From Deltaproteobacteria bacterium (GTDB lineage: Bacteria > Desulfobacterota > Binatia > UBA1149 > JAJCZL01), in the NCBI GenBank assembly GCA_029262415.1, contig JAJCZL010000058.1, positions 62,001 to 126,000 on the forward strand: 64,000 bases of DNA, written 5' to 3'. How positions within the stretch are numbered: the first letter of the stretch is position 1; each line of letters starts with the position of its first letter. A model generated the notes under the pieces. That model was not told the origin of the DNA and searched no databases. It saw only the letters and a program-made list of their open reading frames with translations. A program made the position numbers and the translations under genes. Of this stretch, positions 1 to 9,666 are shown in pieces.

Positions 1-445
1 TGCCGAACATTCGCTCGGCCACCGCCCCGCGGTCGGTATATTCAAGCGAGAGCACGTTGAATGAGTTCGGCGAGCCGAACGAGTGGCATAGGGTATTTGC
101 AAGCGTGATCGAGATACTGTCGGCGGCGTTCCCCCAATAGGTAGCGATCGCGCCGGGGCCGTGTTTATCGCGCAGCGCGCGAAGCTTCTGTCCTATCTCA
201 CTGGTCGCGCGCTCCCAGGGCACCGGTTCCCAGCCCGACGGACCGCGCTTTTCCGGATGTAACAAGCGGTCGGGGTCGTTTTGATAGTCGGCGACGTGCA
301 TGCCCTTGATGCAGGCGTAGCCTTGTGTGATTGGGTGCTTTGGGTCTGGACGCACCTCCACCATTCGTCCGTCTTCGACATCGACCTCGATGCCGCAGAA
401 CGGCTCGCATGCGCCGATTTTGCACGTGGTTCGATAGGTTTTCAC
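1..445 (-). CDS. Molybdopterin oxidoreductase, N-terminal part (3' end outside window)
   Basis: Own translation of minus strand from GTG at 445: VKTYRTTCKIGACEPFCGIEVDVEDGRMVEVRPDPKHPITQGYACIKGMHVADYQNDPDRLLHPEKR...; Cys-rich 4Fe-4S N-terminus then CIKG and DRLLxPxKR, typical of the Mo-bisPGD oxidoreductase family. Not in the ORF track because it is open at the edge. Confidence 0.85.
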   Translation of the reverse strand, partial: MKTYRTTCKIGACEPFCGIEVDVEDGRMVEVRPDPKHPITQGYACIKGMHVADYQNDPDRLLHPEKRGPSGWEPVPWERATSEIGQKLRALRDKHGPGAIATYWGNAADSISITLANTLCHSFGSPNSFNVLSLEYTDRGAVAERMFG

Positions 446-549
446 GCTAAGCCCTCCATCGAGTGGGCAAGCTTACACCATAGGGAGTTCTCACGGCTTG
501 AAGGGAATGGCTGTTTCGCGGCGGAGTATGGCAGTTTGTATGGCGGTAC

Positions 550-1383
550 TTGAAGCGAATGGCTGACAGCTGGACAGGCCGGGTGCTTATCTCCGTTACC
601 CGGGCGCTTTACGTGGGGCAGGCCTTCGATACCCACGTCCATACCCATCACGCGATTCAGATATCGGTTGCGCTGGACTCGCCTTTTGCTCTGCGTGAAG
701 GAGAAGATTGTGCATGGCGTAGTTACAATGCGGCGATCGTAGCGTCTAATGTTCGTCACCAGCTGGACGGACGTGGTGGACGTCATGCGCTGCTCCATAT
801 CGAGCCGGAGAGCGTTGACGGGCGGCGGATAAGCCGGGCGGCGGCGACCACGGGAATCGGAGAGTTGTCGGCCTCGGTCGTCGAGAAGGTAAGGGGCGCC
901 GTTGAGCGAGCCGAGTGCGAAGCGCCGAGCGCAGTGCGCGCGCGTGAGCTGTTCGTTGAGGTCTTCGATGCGGTAGATTTGGCGCCGCTCAGGAGATCCG
1001 CGCTTGATGACCGCATCGGCGCTGCCGTCAGGGAACTCCGTGCTGACCCGAACCGCTACGGCTCGATCCCGGCGCTTGCTGCCGGCGCGGGTCTCTCAGC
1101 AAGTCGCTTCCGGCATCTGTTCAAAGCCGAAATAGGAGTGAGTTGCCGCCGGTATCTTCTCTGGGTGCGCCTTTACAATGCCGTGCGTGAGCTCGCCGGC
1201 GGCGGATCGGTCACCGACGCTGCCCACGCGGTAGGCTTCGCCGATGCGGCGTATCTTACCCGCACCTTCCGGCGCATGTTCGGCATCGTACCGTCGGCGA
1301 TCAGCCGTTCGGTGCATCTGGTTGACGGTGACACCCAACCCGAGGTTGGTGATCATGGCCTCGACCGACGGGACGACCGCTGA
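550..1383 (+). CDS. AraC-family transcriptional regulator
   Basis: C-terminal double HTH: LAAGAGLSASRFRHLFKAEIGVSCRRYLLWVRL...VTDAAHAVGFADAAYLTRTFRRMFGIVPSAI. Confidence 0.9.
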   Translation: MKRMADSWTGRVLISVTRALYVGQAFDTHVHTHHAIQISVALDSPFALREGEDCAWRSYNAAIVASNVRHQLDGRGGRHALLHIEPESVDGRRISRAAATTGIGELSASVVEKVRGAVERAECEAPSAVRARELFVEVFDAVDLAPLRRSALDDRIGAAVRELRADPNRYGSIPALAAGAGLSASRFRHLFKAEIGVSCRRYLLWVRLYNAVRELAGGGSVTDAAHAVGFADAAYLTRTFRRMFGIVPSAISRSVHLVDGDTQPEVGDHGLDRRDDR

Positions 1384-1438
1384 TACCGACGCCGACGCGA
1401 ACGGTATCGACAAAACCGCCGGGTTTCGGCTTTCGTCA

Positions 1439-2293
1439 TCAGACCGGATCGACGTCTCGGGTCCGATCGAGATCGGGTGAGCCCGGCGGGAGCAACGTGT
1501 TCCCGTAGCGCCCGACTTGGGCGTGCTCGTAGGCCTTCGCGCACTTCAGGAACGCGTAGTAGCCGGCGTTGACGGATGTGACGAACCCCGCCCAGCCGTT
1601 CAGGAAATTGCGGTGCAGGAAGAACATGCGCAGAAAGTACAGCGGCGGATAGAACAACATCGCAAAAGGCGACGAGCTCTTGCCTCTCTGCAAGCGCTCG
1701 GCAACCAATCCAGTCGAATATTTGTTGAACTTTTCGGCGCGTCTGTGGATGTCGACGTCGCCAAAATGGTAAAAGCGATTGCGCAGTTTCAGCTTTGTGC
1801 CGCCGGGTATGATCGGCTCCGAGTGCACCGGCATGTCCTTGAGTCGCCCCTTCGTCTTGTCAAAGAGCCGTAGAAAATAAGTGAGATGCATACCCGGGTG
1901 GGCCATGCGCCAGTACATCAACTCTTGGCGCCGCATCTCATATCCGTCGGCTTTGGGACCGGCGCGCATGACGTCCTGGATCTCTTCGGCAAGTTCGGGC
2001 GTGAGCATCTCGTCCGCGTCGAGCAGCAGCACCCAGCGATGCTTGGTCATCTCCATCGCCAGCTGTTTTTGCTTGCCGTAACCGAGGAAACTGTGCTGAT
2101 GGAATACGCAACCGTAGCGTTCGGCGATTTGCGCGCACGCGTCGGTACTGAACGAGTCGAGAATCAAGATCTCGTCGGCCCACTTCACGCTTTCCAGGCA
2201 AGCCGACAGCGTGTCCGCGTTGTTAAACGTCGTGATGAACACCGACAGCGGCTCGGCTGTCGCTACAGAGTTGCTTGATATTTCTTTTGCCAT
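1439..2293 (-). CDS. Glycosyltransferase family 2 (WaaE/KdtX-like)
   Basis: LSVFITTFNNADTLSACLESVKWADEILILDSFSTD...WVLLLDADEML; start taken at MAKEISS inside the ORF. Confidence 0.85.
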   Translation of the reverse strand: MAKEISSNSVATAEPLSVFITTFNNADTLSACLESVKWADEILILDSFSTDACAQIAERYGCVFHQHSFLGYGKQKQLAMEMTKHRWVLLLDADEMLTPELAEEIQDVMRAGPKADGYEMRRQELMYWRMAHPGMHLTYFLRLFDKTKGRLKDMPVHSEPIIPGGTKLKLRNRFYHFGDVDIHRRAEKFNKYSTGLVAERLQRGKSSSPFAMLFYPPLYFLRMFFLHRNFLNGWAGFVTSVNAGYYAFLKCAKAYEHAQVGRYGNTLLPPGSPDLDRTRDVDPV

Positions 2294-4170
2294 GCTCCGA
2301 ACATCGCGAACGGCCACGCGAACTCAAGCCCGCGTTTGCTGTCGAGCAGTAACGCGCGCACACGATCGCGGTCCATCCAAGGCTCGATGCCCTCCGGGAC
2401 AAGAATCTCTTCGAGGCGCCCGCGCGACAGGCCGCGGAACCACTTTGTCATTGGTACCTGGAACCCGTGCTTCTTGCGATTGGCGAAACCCGGACCCATA
2501 CGCCGCGATAAGAGCTCGCGAAGCAGCGCCTTCGTGGTGCCGCCGTCTACGCGCATCGCCGGTGGAATTCTTGCGGCCAGTGCGATGGCGTCGAGATCGA
2601 GAAACGGCACCCGTACTTCCAACGACACACCCATGCTTGCACGGTCGGTCTTGGTCATGAGTTGCTCGGGCAAGTAGGCCGCCAAATCGAGACCTTGCAG
2701 GCGATCAAGAATGGATGCGCCCGCGGGTAACTGCTCGGCCAGCTCGCGCCACCAGCCGGGCGCGCCGGGTTGCGCACGGCTATATTCGCGCCCGCGCAAC
2801 ACCGCTGCGAACGAACTCTTGTAAAGCGACTGACGATGCGCCCACGGCAACGTGCACATCACGGCATCGTAACGGTCAACCAACCCGCGCGATGCCTGCT
2901 CGAGGGCGCCGCGACGCTTCCATGACGGTCTTATCGCAGCCACGCTACCGATGAGTTGCGTTCGAACCGCGCGCGGAATCCGATCCACCCACGCCATCTG
3001 GCGCTGGCGCAGGTAACGGCGATAACCCGCGTGGGTCTCGTCGCCGCCGTCTCCCGAAAGCGCAACGGTAACATGCTCGCGCGCGAGCGCGCTGACCATC
3101 AGCATCGGCAAACCCGCCGGATCGCAAAACGGCTCGTCGAACGGCTCGACCAACCGCGACACCATTTCGAGATCGTTCATGCCCATGACCAACTCGTGAT
3201 GGTCGGTAGAGTACCGATCGGCAACCGCGCGCGCATAGGGCAGTTCGTTGTACTTCTTCTCCTCAAATCCCACGCTGAACGTGCTTACCGGCTCAGAGGA
3301 GATTTCGGACAGGTAGGAAACGATCAAGCTCGAATCGGTTCCGCCCGACAAGAACGCCCCAAGGGGAACATCGCTTACCGTCTGGCGTTTCACCGCGGTG
3401 CGCAACGTCGCGTCGAGTTCGTCGAGAAGCTGCGCACGATCGCTGTGCGACTCTTCAACGCGGCCGAACGGTACTTGCCAGTAACGTTCGGCCGCAGGCA
3501 GTTCGTGGGTCGCGTCGGGCCCGAGATCAAACTCGATGCGATGCGCAGCCTCTAGTTTGCGCATACCTTTCCAGATCGCCCACGGCGCAGGCACGTAGCT
3601 ATGGTGAAAATAGAGATCGAGAGCCTCTGGATCCACGCGCCGCTCTACCCGCGGATCGGCGATGATCGCCTTGGCCTCGCTGGCCAAATACAGAGTGCCG
3701 TTCCAGATGCCGTAACAAAGAGGTTTGACGCCGCAATGGTCGCGCGCGGCGAACACCCGCCGCTCCTCGGCGTCCCACACGGCGAATGCGAAAATCCCGT
3801 TCAGATGATCAACGCAACTCTCGCCCCATTGCATAAACGCGGCCAGCAAGACCTCGGTATCGCCACGCGTGCGAAACGCGGATCCGTTACTCTCGAGTTC
3901 GTCGCGAAGCTCCCGGTAGTTGTAGATCTCGCCGTTGTAGACCAGATGGAAACGTCCGTCGGGCGAGGCGATTGGTTGGCGCGCGCCGGCTAGATCGATC
4001 ACGCTGAGTCGCCGATGCATGAGCGCGATGCGGCCCGCCGCATCGATCCAGGTTTCTCCGGCATCCGGACCTCGCGATCGCAGTGTGTCGCGCAGCCGGT
4101 CGAGCTCGCTTGGCCGGTGCGGAAGCGGTCGGTCCTCGTTCACCGAGGCCATCATGAGGAACCCGCACAC
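2263..4170 (-). CDS. asnB: Asparagine synthase (glutamine-hydrolysing)
   Basis: MCGFLMMASV N-terminal Cys glutaminase, YNGEIYNYRELRDEL, LSGGTDSSLIVSYL PP-loop. Confidence 0.95.
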   Translation of the reverse strand: MCGFLMMASVNEDRPLPHRPSELDRLRDTLRSRGPDAGETWIDAAGRIALMHRRLSVIDLAGARQPIASPDGRFHLVYNGEIYNYRELRDELESNGSAFRTRGDTEVLLAAFMQWGESCVDHLNGIFAFAVWDAEERRVFAARDHCGVKPLCYGIWNGTLYLASEAKAIIADPRVERRVDPEALDLYFHHSYVPAPWAIWKGMRKLEAAHRIEFDLGPDATHELPAAERYWQVPFGRVEESHSDRAQLLDELDATLRTAVKRQTVSDVPLGAFLSGGTDSSLIVSYLSEISSEPVSTFSVGFEEKKYNELPYARAVADRYSTDHHELVMGMNDLEMVSRLVEPFDEPFCDPAGLPMLMVSALAREHVTVALSGDGGDETHAGYRRYLRQRQMAWVDRIPRAVRTQLIGSVAAIRPSWKRRGALEQASRGLVDRYDAVMCTLPWAHRQSLYKSSFAAVLRGREYSRAQPGAPGWWRELAEQLPAGASILDRLQGLDLAAYLPEQLMTKTDRASMGVSLEVRVPFLDLDAIALAARIPPAMRVDGGTTKALLRELLSRRMGPGFANRKKHGFQVPMTKWFRGLSRGRLEEILVPEGIEPWMDRDRVRALLLDSKRGLEFAWPFAMFGAWQKKYQATL

Positions 4171-4253
4171 GGACGACGGTTAATCGTAGGCGGCGGCGCG
4201 GTCAACCAACCGACGTGCGTGCGGAGAACGAATCAATGTAATATGGGCCGGTC

Positions 4254-5348
4254 ATGAGCAGTGTGAGCCTAGGCGGGCAGGGCCGGGGAGATGCCTACTT
4301 TGGAGCCGGGGAGCCTCGGCGCTACTTACTTTACGCTTCGGAAGTCTACGCGCTGGCCATTCTTCGGCCTCTGCAAGCGGCGATTCGAGCGCGTGGCGGA
4401 CAGGCCGCGTGGTTCTTCGACGGACCCGGCGCCGAATACCTGCGCGATGACGAACAGCTGCTCGACACGGTGCGCGACGTGGCAGCGTTGGCACCGCACG
4501 CGGTTCTAGTGCCCGGCAACCGCGTACCTACGTTCTTCCCGGGGTTAAAAGTAGAAATTTTTCACGGCTTCAGCGTCGGTAAGCGTAGCCGATCGAAGGG
4601 ACATTTCCGGATTCGCGGTGCGTTCGACCTGTATTGCACGCAAGGGCCCGACACCACCGGGCCGTTCGAAGAGCTAGCCAAGGAACACGGCTATTTCGAA
4701 GTCGAGGAGACCGGCTGGCCGAAAATGGATCCGTTGTTTCGCAACGGTCCGGATGCCTACATCCAAGACTCGCGCCCGGTGGTGCTACTTACTTCGACCT
4801 TTACCGAATCACTAAGCGCTGCAAGGCCGCTGTTTGATACCGTGCGTGCGCTTGCTTCTAAGAGACATTGGCGGTGGCTGGCGAGCTTTCATCCAAAACT
4901 CGATCCGAGCACGATCGCGCTTTATCGCCGGCTGCCCAGCGAAGACTTGGAGTACGTTGAAACAGATGACGTGATTCCGCTACTCAAAGCGGCCGATGTG
5001 ATGGTTTCGGACACATCCTCGGTTGCATCGGAATTCCTGTTGCAGAACCGGCCGGTGGTCACGTTCCGGTGCAGGCAACCGGAGCCTCACTTACTCGATG
5101 TCAGCGACCCGAACCAGCTGGAAGCGGCGATCTCGCAGGCGCTGTCGCGGCCGTACGACCTGATGCAGCGCGTGCAGGCCTACGCCGATCGTATCCATCC
5201 GTGCCGCGACGGGCGATCCAGCGAGCGCGTGCTCGACGCCGTCGATGCCGCCTTGGCGCGTGGCCGCGATCATCTCAAGCCCAAGCCGCGCAACCTGTGG
5301 CGCAGCCTGCAGATGCGCCGGCGGTTGTCGTACTACAAGCCGCGGTAA
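4254..5348 (+). CDS. CDP-glycerol glycerophosphotransferase-like protein
   Basis: VEIFHGFSVGKRSRSKGHFRIRGAFDLYCTQGP...DVMVSDTSSVASEFLLQNRPVVTF motif typical of the TagF/TagB-like superfamily. Confidence 0.75.
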   Translation: MSSVSLGGQGRGDAYFGAGEPRRYLLYASEVYALAILRPLQAAIRARGGQAAWFFDGPGAEYLRDDEQLLDTVRDVAALAPHAVLVPGNRVPTFFPGLKVEIFHGFSVGKRSRSKGHFRIRGAFDLYCTQGPDTTGPFEELAKEHGYFEVEETGWPKMDPLFRNGPDAYIQDSRPVVLLTSTFTESLSAARPLFDTVRALASKRHWRWLASFHPKLDPSTIALYRRLPSEDLEYVETDDVIPLLKAADVMVSDTSSVASEFLLQNRPVVTFRCRQPEPHLLDVSDPNQLEAAISQALSRPYDLMQRVQAYADRIHPCRDGRSSERVLDAVDAALARGRDHLKPKPRNLWRSLQMRRRLSYYKPR

Positions 5349-5421
5349 GCCAGTCACCAAACCGAGGAGCGGACGTGAAGGAATCAATCGAACAACTAGA
5401 CGAACGGATCGCGTGTTCGGG

Positions 5422-7023
5422 TCAAAGACACAACGGACAATCAAGTGTCTTCGCAGGGTCTAGGGCTGCTTGGAGACCTAACAGCGCATCGCTGGCGGTT
5501 ACCAGCGCATTACCATCGGCGTCACAGACACACAACGCACACTGACGAGCGCCTACAGCACTTAGCAACGTCTGCATGGCATCGCCGGCATTGATCGAAC
5601 GATCGCCGTTGCTATCACCGCAAGTGGGATCGATCAGGAAACGGCGACCGTATACATCAACGTCCATCATGTCAGCCTGACCAACATCCCAAACCACCAC
5701 CACATTACCGAATTGATCGCCGGCACTGTCGATTCTCCCTACGAACCCCTCCGCGATCGTGTTTAGCTGGAACTCCGTTCCTACTGCGCCACCGCTGTTG
5801 TCAAAAAGCCGTACCCTCCCCGATACAAGGTCACCCTCTCCGAACCGAGCCGGAACTTCGGGTTCGTTCCGCCAGGCGACAAGAAAGCCGTCGTTGTGCA
5901 CACGGCTTATCGTAGGTTCAACCTGGCTGCTGGTCGTATAAGAGTTCACTTGGAACTCCGACCCTATATGGGTGCCATCACTCGAAACCATCTGCCCGAA
6001 AAGTCCCTGGGAGTCGCCGTCCTGACCAAGACTCTCCCAGACCACCACGAATCGATCAGCGCCTATCGCCTCTATGCTGGGGCCTCCCTGACGTCCCGTC
6101 GTATAGGTGTTGATCACGAACTCCGACCCGAGAAGCTCTCCGGTCTTCATGAACCTACGGCCGACAACGGCGTCTCCGCTACCGTCTTGGCCGAGCGCCT
6201 GGTACACAGCGATCCATTCATCAAACGCGGTTACGGCGATGTCGGGCCATATGGGGAGACCGACAACCGACTCGACAAGGGGAAACTCCTGGCCTTGTGC
6301 GATACCATCTGCTGAATAATGCCTCGCCATCGGAACCCTTCGGGCTTCAAACGGCACCGGCTCGAAGTACCAAGCGAGTACTACGTCGCCGTTGGGGGCT
6401 GAACGAGCCAGAAGTTTCCTTACGTCAATCTCCTCGCCCTCATAATTAGTTGGAGTTAGGATCGAGAAGTCCGGTTCTATGGGCGCACCTTCGTCGTCTA
6501 GGATACGCCCGAACAGGAGCCTCGATCCACGAGGGTCTAGGATCACCTTTTGCGTCCACACAACAAAGTGCTGCGAGAAGTTCCGTACGGCCAGAGCGGG
6601 CGAATTTAGGCTCAGCTGAGTGGGGCCAACGACGAATTCTCCGCCAACCGGGCGGCCATTCGGATCTAGCTTCGTCGTGATTATTGTTTGGCTAGGTAGG
6701 CCCGGCCCGGGGTCTGGATGAAAACCAATCCAGGCCGCCAGAAAGCCGCCGGAGTCATCAGCGACTACCCGCGGCCAATACTGCGAGCTAATCGTGTAAG
6801 TGTTTATGCGGAACTCGTCGGTGTCGGGAACTGCCTGGGCAACAGCGTACTCCGGGGCGCATACGCACCAGGAGACGAGCACGGCCAAGCCTGCGGTGTA
6901 GAGCCAACGTGTCGGCCGCCCCCAACACCTTCTTCCCAATCCTACGAGCACGCTAGCGTGCTCGTGTGCGCGACAACCCCTGTGCATCCGAACCCGACCC
7001 CACCACCCTATCAGCTTTCCCAA
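5422..7023 (-). CDS. Secreted repeat protein with C-terminal dockerin-like pair
   Basis: Repeats EFRINTYTISSQ.., EFVINTYTTGRQ.., EFQVNSYTTSSQ.., EFQLNTIAEG..; C-terminus CGDSNGDRSINAGDAMQTLLSAV...CDADGNALVTASDALLGLQAAL. Confidence 0.7.
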   Translation of the reverse strand: MGKLIGWWGRVRMHRGCRAHEHASVLVGLGRRCWGRPTRWLYTAGLAVLVSWCVCAPEYAVAQAVPDTDEFRINTYTISSQYWPRVVADDSGGFLAAWIGFHPDPGPGLPSQTIITTKLDPNGRPVGGEFVVGPTQLSLNSPALAVRNFSQHFVVWTQKVILDPRGSRLLFGRILDDEGAPIEPDFSILTPTNYEGEEIDVRKLLARSAPNGDVVLAWYFEPVPFEARRVPMARHYSADGIAQGQEFPLVESVVGLPIWPDIAVTAFDEWIAVYQALGQDGSGDAVVGRRFMKTGELLGSEFVINTYTTGRQGGPSIEAIGADRFVVVWESLGQDGDSQGLFGQMVSSDGTHIGSEFQVNSYTTSSQVEPTISRVHNDGFLVAWRNEPEVPARFGEGDLVSGRVRLFDNSGGAVGTEFQLNTIAEGFVGRIDSAGDQFGNVVVVWDVGQADMMDVDVYGRRFLIDPTCGDSNGDRSINAGDAMQTLLSAVGARQCALCVCDADGNALVTASDALLGLQAALDPAKTLDCPLCL

Positions 7024-7182
7024 CGGGCCGGGCAGAACCGCCCTGGGTTTCCCAAAGGCCCGTCGTTGCCGGAATCCGGCGGACCGCTAAGACGCGGATC
7101 GATCGAGATCCGGTTAGTGGCTGCTGTAGCGATAGCGCGGATGCTTCCGTGCATTCTCAGCAGTGTCGACATCAGGCGCGCG

Positions 7183-8016
7183 ATGGATATACCATTGCGC
7201 ACCGTGAGCCGAACAACCGAACGTTTACGCCTGCGCCAGGCCGTGATAGCCGCACACGACCTCGAGAACTCACTTGCCGACCTGCGTGCAGTACTCGATC
7301 TCCCCGAACCCTTCAACGACCCCGGTGTTGCAACCTTCGGGCTGGGAAACGGAGTGATGCCGGTTGGCGACACCTTTCTCGAAGTCGTGTCGCCCGCGCG
7401 CGAGAACACGACCGCAGGCCGCTTCTTGCAGCGACAAGGCGGTGACTCCGGCTACATGGTGATAGTCCAGGCCGAAGATCTCGAGCAAGAACGAGCCCGT
7501 CTCGAGAGCCTCGGCGTACGCATCGTCTGGCAGATCTCTCTCGACAATATCGCCACCTTACACCTGCATCCAGCCGACGTCGGCGGTGCGATCGTATCGA
7601 TCGATGCAGCCGAGCCTCCGCAATCGTGGGCCTGGGCCGGAGCGGCGTGGGAGTCGAAACCCCGCTCGCGCTTTGTCAGCGAGATCACCGGGGTCGAGAT
7701 CCACTGTGCGGACCCAATCGAGACCCAGCGACGCTGGTGCGAGGTCTTGGACGCCGAACCCGCAAGCGCCGGCTCCGGCAAGACCGCGGGCTGGAGACCG
7801 AGTAGCGACGATCAACCGCAAGATTCTTACGCGATCGCGCTCTCGCGGGGAACCATCCGTTTCACCACACCGCGCAAACCCGGCCGCGAAGGACTACGAA
7901 CGATTCGCTTCGCCGCAGTCGACGCACAGGCAGCTCTCGGCGTCGCGCGCGAGCGCGGACTGCCTTGCGGCGATGGGGCGGTCGAGGTCTGCGGCGTACG
8001 CCTCCTGCTGCGCTGA
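7183..8016 (+). CDS. VOC/glyoxalase-like domain protein
   Basis: LRQAVIAAHDLENSLADLRAVLDLPEPFNDPGVATFGLGNGVMPVGDTFLEVVSP...; start moved to ATG 7183 because the longer ORF (6718) overlaps the upstream divergent gene with low-complexity sequence. Confidence 0.75.
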   Translation: MDIPLRTVSRTTERLRLRQAVIAAHDLENSLADLRAVLDLPEPFNDPGVATFGLGNGVMPVGDTFLEVVSPARENTTAGRFLQRQGGDSGYMVIVQAEDLEQERARLESLGVRIVWQISLDNIATLHLHPADVGGAIVSIDAAEPPQSWAWAGAAWESKPRSRFVSEITGVEIHCADPIETQRRWCEVLDAEPASAGSGKTAGWRPSSDDQPQDSYAIALSRGTIRFTTPRKPGREGLRTIRFAAVDAQAALGVARERGLPCGDGAVEVCGVRLLLR

Positions 8017-8082
8017 ACCGGGCAAGCGCCGGCTCTGGGATTCACCACCGTTGTGTGACAGTTTTCGCGACTGGACAACGCA

Positions 8083-8847
8083 TTGCCTCTCGATCCCAGT
8101 CACGCCATGGCGGCCGACGCCGTCTTCGCATTGTTCGCGCTGTTCGTTGCGATCGCACTCACCACTGATGCAACGATCGGTTTCGGCAGCATGCTCATCG
8201 CCGTTACGCTCGGCGCGCACCTGTATCCCGTCGCGACACTGCTGCCGGTCCTGGTCTGTCAGAGCGTCATGCTCACGATGTACATGGTGGTAAGCAACCG
8301 CCACCTTGTTGCCTGGCGCGTACTACTGACACGGGTGCTACCCGGAATGTTCGCCGGCATGGCTCTAGGTTACGTAGTTTTCAGCAATGCCGACGACGAA
8401 GCCCTCAGGCTGTTCCTGGGTATTTTCGTCACCGGCGTAGCCTCGGTCGACCTTTTTCGCTTCATCCGGCAGAGCGGCGAACCACAGGCGCCGATGACAA
8501 CGTCGAGGTTTTCAGCCACCACACTGGCCGCCGGAATCGTCCACGGGATTACCGCCACCGGCGGTCCCATTCTGGTATACGGCATGGGCCGCTTCGGTCT
8601 CAGCAAGGGCGAGTTTCGCAGCACGCTGGCGGCGGTATGGTTGACGCTAAACAGCACTTGGGTGCTGGTGTTCCTGAGCAACGGACGCTTGGGGTCGTTC
8701 AATGCGCCATTCGTCGCCGCGCTGGTCCCCGTCCTGGTTGGATCGATCCTAGCCGGCAACTACCTGCACGGACGCTTAGACGAGCGCGCGTTCCGCATTG
8801 TCATGCTGGTGATGCTGCTGCTCGCCGGACTCGCGTTGATGATCTAA
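8083..8847 (+). CDS. TauE/SafE-family sulfite exporter-like membrane permease
   Basis: Multi-TM; TIGFGSMLIAVTLGAHLYPVATLLPVLV, GIVHGITATGGPILVYGMGRFGLSKGEFRSTLA. Confidence 0.85.
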   Translation: MPLDPSHAMAADAVFALFALFVAIALTTDATIGFGSMLIAVTLGAHLYPVATLLPVLVCQSVMLTMYMVVSNRHLVAWRVLLTRVLPGMFAGMALGYVVFSNADDEALRLFLGIFVTGVASVDLFRFIRQSGEPQAPMTTSRFSATTLAAGIVHGITATGGPILVYGMGRFGLSKGEFRSTLAAVWLTLNSTWVLVFLSNGRLGSFNAPFVAALVPVLVGSILAGNYLHGRLDERAFRIVMLVMLLLAGLALMI

Positions 8848-8856
8848 GCATCCAAG

Positions 8857-9666
8857 CTAGAGTCGGTATACCTTGCGGAAAACACGTTCGAACGCAGCTG
8901 ACCCGACCAGACGTTTGAGAAACGCAGCCGATTTTTGCACCGGCGCACCGACGAGGTAGCGAGGTTTGGGATTGGGCTGCAAAATAAGCCGCTCAACGAG
9001 CTTGGCCACCAACGCCGGATCCTCCCCGCCGCGCTCGTCACGCTCGTACTGCGCAATCGTCCGGCGCATACGCAACCCGTAGGCCTCAGAGTCGGCCTCG
9101 GCAATTGTTATCCGTTTGTCGGTCATCTCGGTGGCAAAGTCGCCGGGTTCGATGCAACAGACTTTGATACCGAACGGCGCGACTTCAAGACGTAACGCTT
9201 CTGTCAGTGCCTCGACCGCAAATTTACTCGCGCTGTAGAACGCTTGGAAAGGCAGTGAGATCAGTCCGCCGATCGAACTGATGTTGATGATCTTGCCGCT
9301 GCCTTGCGCGCGCATGTGCGGAAGTACCGACTGGGTGGCACGCACTACGCCGAAGAAATTCGTCTCCAGCTGGCGCTTGGCTTCGTCAATCGAGGTATCT
9401 TCTATCGAACCGGCGACCCCGATACCGGCATTGTTGACCAAGACGTCGATGCGTCCGGCATCCGCGATCACCTGCGCAACAGCCTCGGCAACGCTGGCGT
9501 CGTGATCGACGTCCATCTGCAACACAGTATAAGGAAGCACCTCGTTCGAGGGCTTACGGCTGGTGCCGAACACACGCATGCCGACGCCGGCCAGACGCAC
9601 GGCCGTATAACGCCCAAACCCCGACGATGTGCCGGTGATGAGCACAACTGGCGGCCCGGGCATCAT
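8857..9666 (-). CDS. Short-chain dehydrogenase/reductase
   Basis: VVLITGTSSGFGRYTAVRLA, VNNAGIGVAG, YSASKFAVEALTEALR; start at 9666 overlaps the upstream stop (ATGA). Confidence 0.9.
   Translation of the reverse strand: MMPGPPVVLITGTSSGFGRYTAVRLAGVGMRVFGTSRKPSNEVLPYTVLQMDVDHDASVAEAVAQVIADAGRIDVLVNNAGIGVAGSIEDTSIDEAKRQLETNFFGVVRATQSVLPHMRAQGSGKIINISSIGGLISLPFQAFYSASKFAVEALTEALRLEVAPFGIKVCCIEPGDFATEMTDKRITIAEADSEAYGLRMRRTIAQYERDERGGEDPALVAKLVERLILQPNPKPRYLVGAPVQKSAAFLKRLVGSAAFERVFRKVYRL

Noticed and set aside
2956-3555. 199-aa ORF antisense to asnB, and many similar long antisense ORFs (e.g. 9786-10970, 14086-15300, 58588-59862)
   Set aside because: Typical shadow ORFs of a GC-rich genome; the opposite strand has clear protein families.
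6718-7182. N-terminal extension of the glyoxalase-like ORF
   Set aside because: Low-complexity and overlaps the 5' end of the divergent secreted protein gene; a good ATG exists at 7183.
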